This document shows positions 5,274 to 5,487 of a DNA stretch of 5,487 nucleotides, one piece after another. Source of the DNA: Acetobacteraceae bacterium. Its GTDB lineage: Bacteria; Pseudomonadota; Alphaproteobacteria; Acetobacterales; Acetobacteraceae. Position numbers and translations under genes: made by a program. The notes beneath the pieces were generated by a model that was not told where the DNA came from, made no database searches, and saw nothing but the letters and a program-made list of their open reading frames with translations. The stretch covers positions 1-5,487 of the forward strand of contig JACMOQ010000228.1 of NCBI GenBank assembly GCA_014377905.1, in the 5' to 3' direction. Numbering within the stretch: the first letter of the stretch is position 1; each line of letters starts with the position of its first letter.

Positions 5274-5487
5274 GTGACCCTGGTCGACACCAATGTCCTG
5301 CTCGATATTCTGACCGACGACCCCAACTGGGCGGACTGGTCGCTCCACCAAATGGATCGGGCAGCGACGCGCGGGATAATTGTCATCAATGACATCGTTT
5401 ATGGCGAGGTATCGGTTCGGTTTCCGACGATTGCGGCCTGCGATGCCGGCTTGCGGATTCTGGGCGTGACGATCCTGGCGACACCAA
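5274..5487 (+). CDS. vapC: PIN-domain toxin of a VapBC module (3' end outside window)
   Basis: Seventy-one codons are visible from a GTG start; the gene runs off the window edge. The same frame carries the vapB stop at 5262-5264, and GTG at 5274 is the first plausible start after it. The protein opens with the PIN signature TLVDTNVLLDIL, with Asp5 in the position of the first metal-binding acid, and continues to INDIVYGEVSVRF (38-50), where Glu45 is the second conserved acid. The remaining acidic residues of a PIN active site would lie in the missing part. VapC toxins are Mg2+-dependent ribonucleases that cleave tRNA or rRNA and arrest growth; the target here cannot be read from sequence. Codons such as ATA, GTA and GTT are commoner than in neighbouring genes, a slight hint of acquisition. 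Confidence 0.9.
   Translation, partial: MTLVDTNVLLDILTDDPNWADWSLHQMDRAATRGIIVINDIVYGEVSVRFPTIAACDAGLRILGVTILATP

Noticed and set aside
5016..5351. Minus-strand open frames opposite vapB and vapC
   Set aside because: The AbrB and PIN signatures on the plus strand account for this region fully.

Overview
This is a GC-rich window with strong G/C bias at third codon positions in its clear genes. That, together with the gene types present, suggests a free-living alphaproteobacterium. A sphingomonad or acetic-acid-bacterium relative is my guess, but nothing in the window fixes the genus.

Layout from left to right. Positions 1-99 hold the last 32 codons of an unrecognised plus-strand gene. Positions 100-354 contain no convincing gene and include a marked AT-rich island. 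A minus-strand gene (355-948) encodes an unrecognised 197-residue protein with one probable N-terminal membrane segment. Across a divergent spacer (949-1113) lies a plus-strand MAPEG-family membrane protein (1114-1521). It converges with, and overlaps by 51 bp, a minus-strand MgtA-type P3B magnesium-transporting ATPase (1471-4047). A 93-bp divergent spacer then separates the ATPase from a plus-strand crotonase/enoyl-CoA hydratase superfamily protein (4141-4959). The window ends in a type II toxin-antitoxin module: an AbrB-fold antitoxin (5031-5264) and a PIN-domain VapC-type toxin (5274 onward), the latter cut by the window edge.

The genes do not form one pathway. They are mostly single-gene units arranged divergently or convergently: a magnesium importer, a small membrane enzyme of the glutathione-transferase-like class, a CoA-ester enzyme and a vapBC pair. 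The only clear operon is vapBC. Its 71-bp upstream gap holds a near-perfect inverted repeat (two 10-bp arms, 9 of 10 matching, 10-nt spacer), a strong candidate for the autoregulatory operator.

I see no evidence of a large undescribed system. The items most worth a second look are the vapBC operator, the crotonase-family protein in which both classical catalytic glutamates appear to be alanine, the uncharacterised protein at 355-948, and the overlapping 3' ends of the MAPEG and ATPase genes. All assignments come from reading the sequence by eye; no database search was run.
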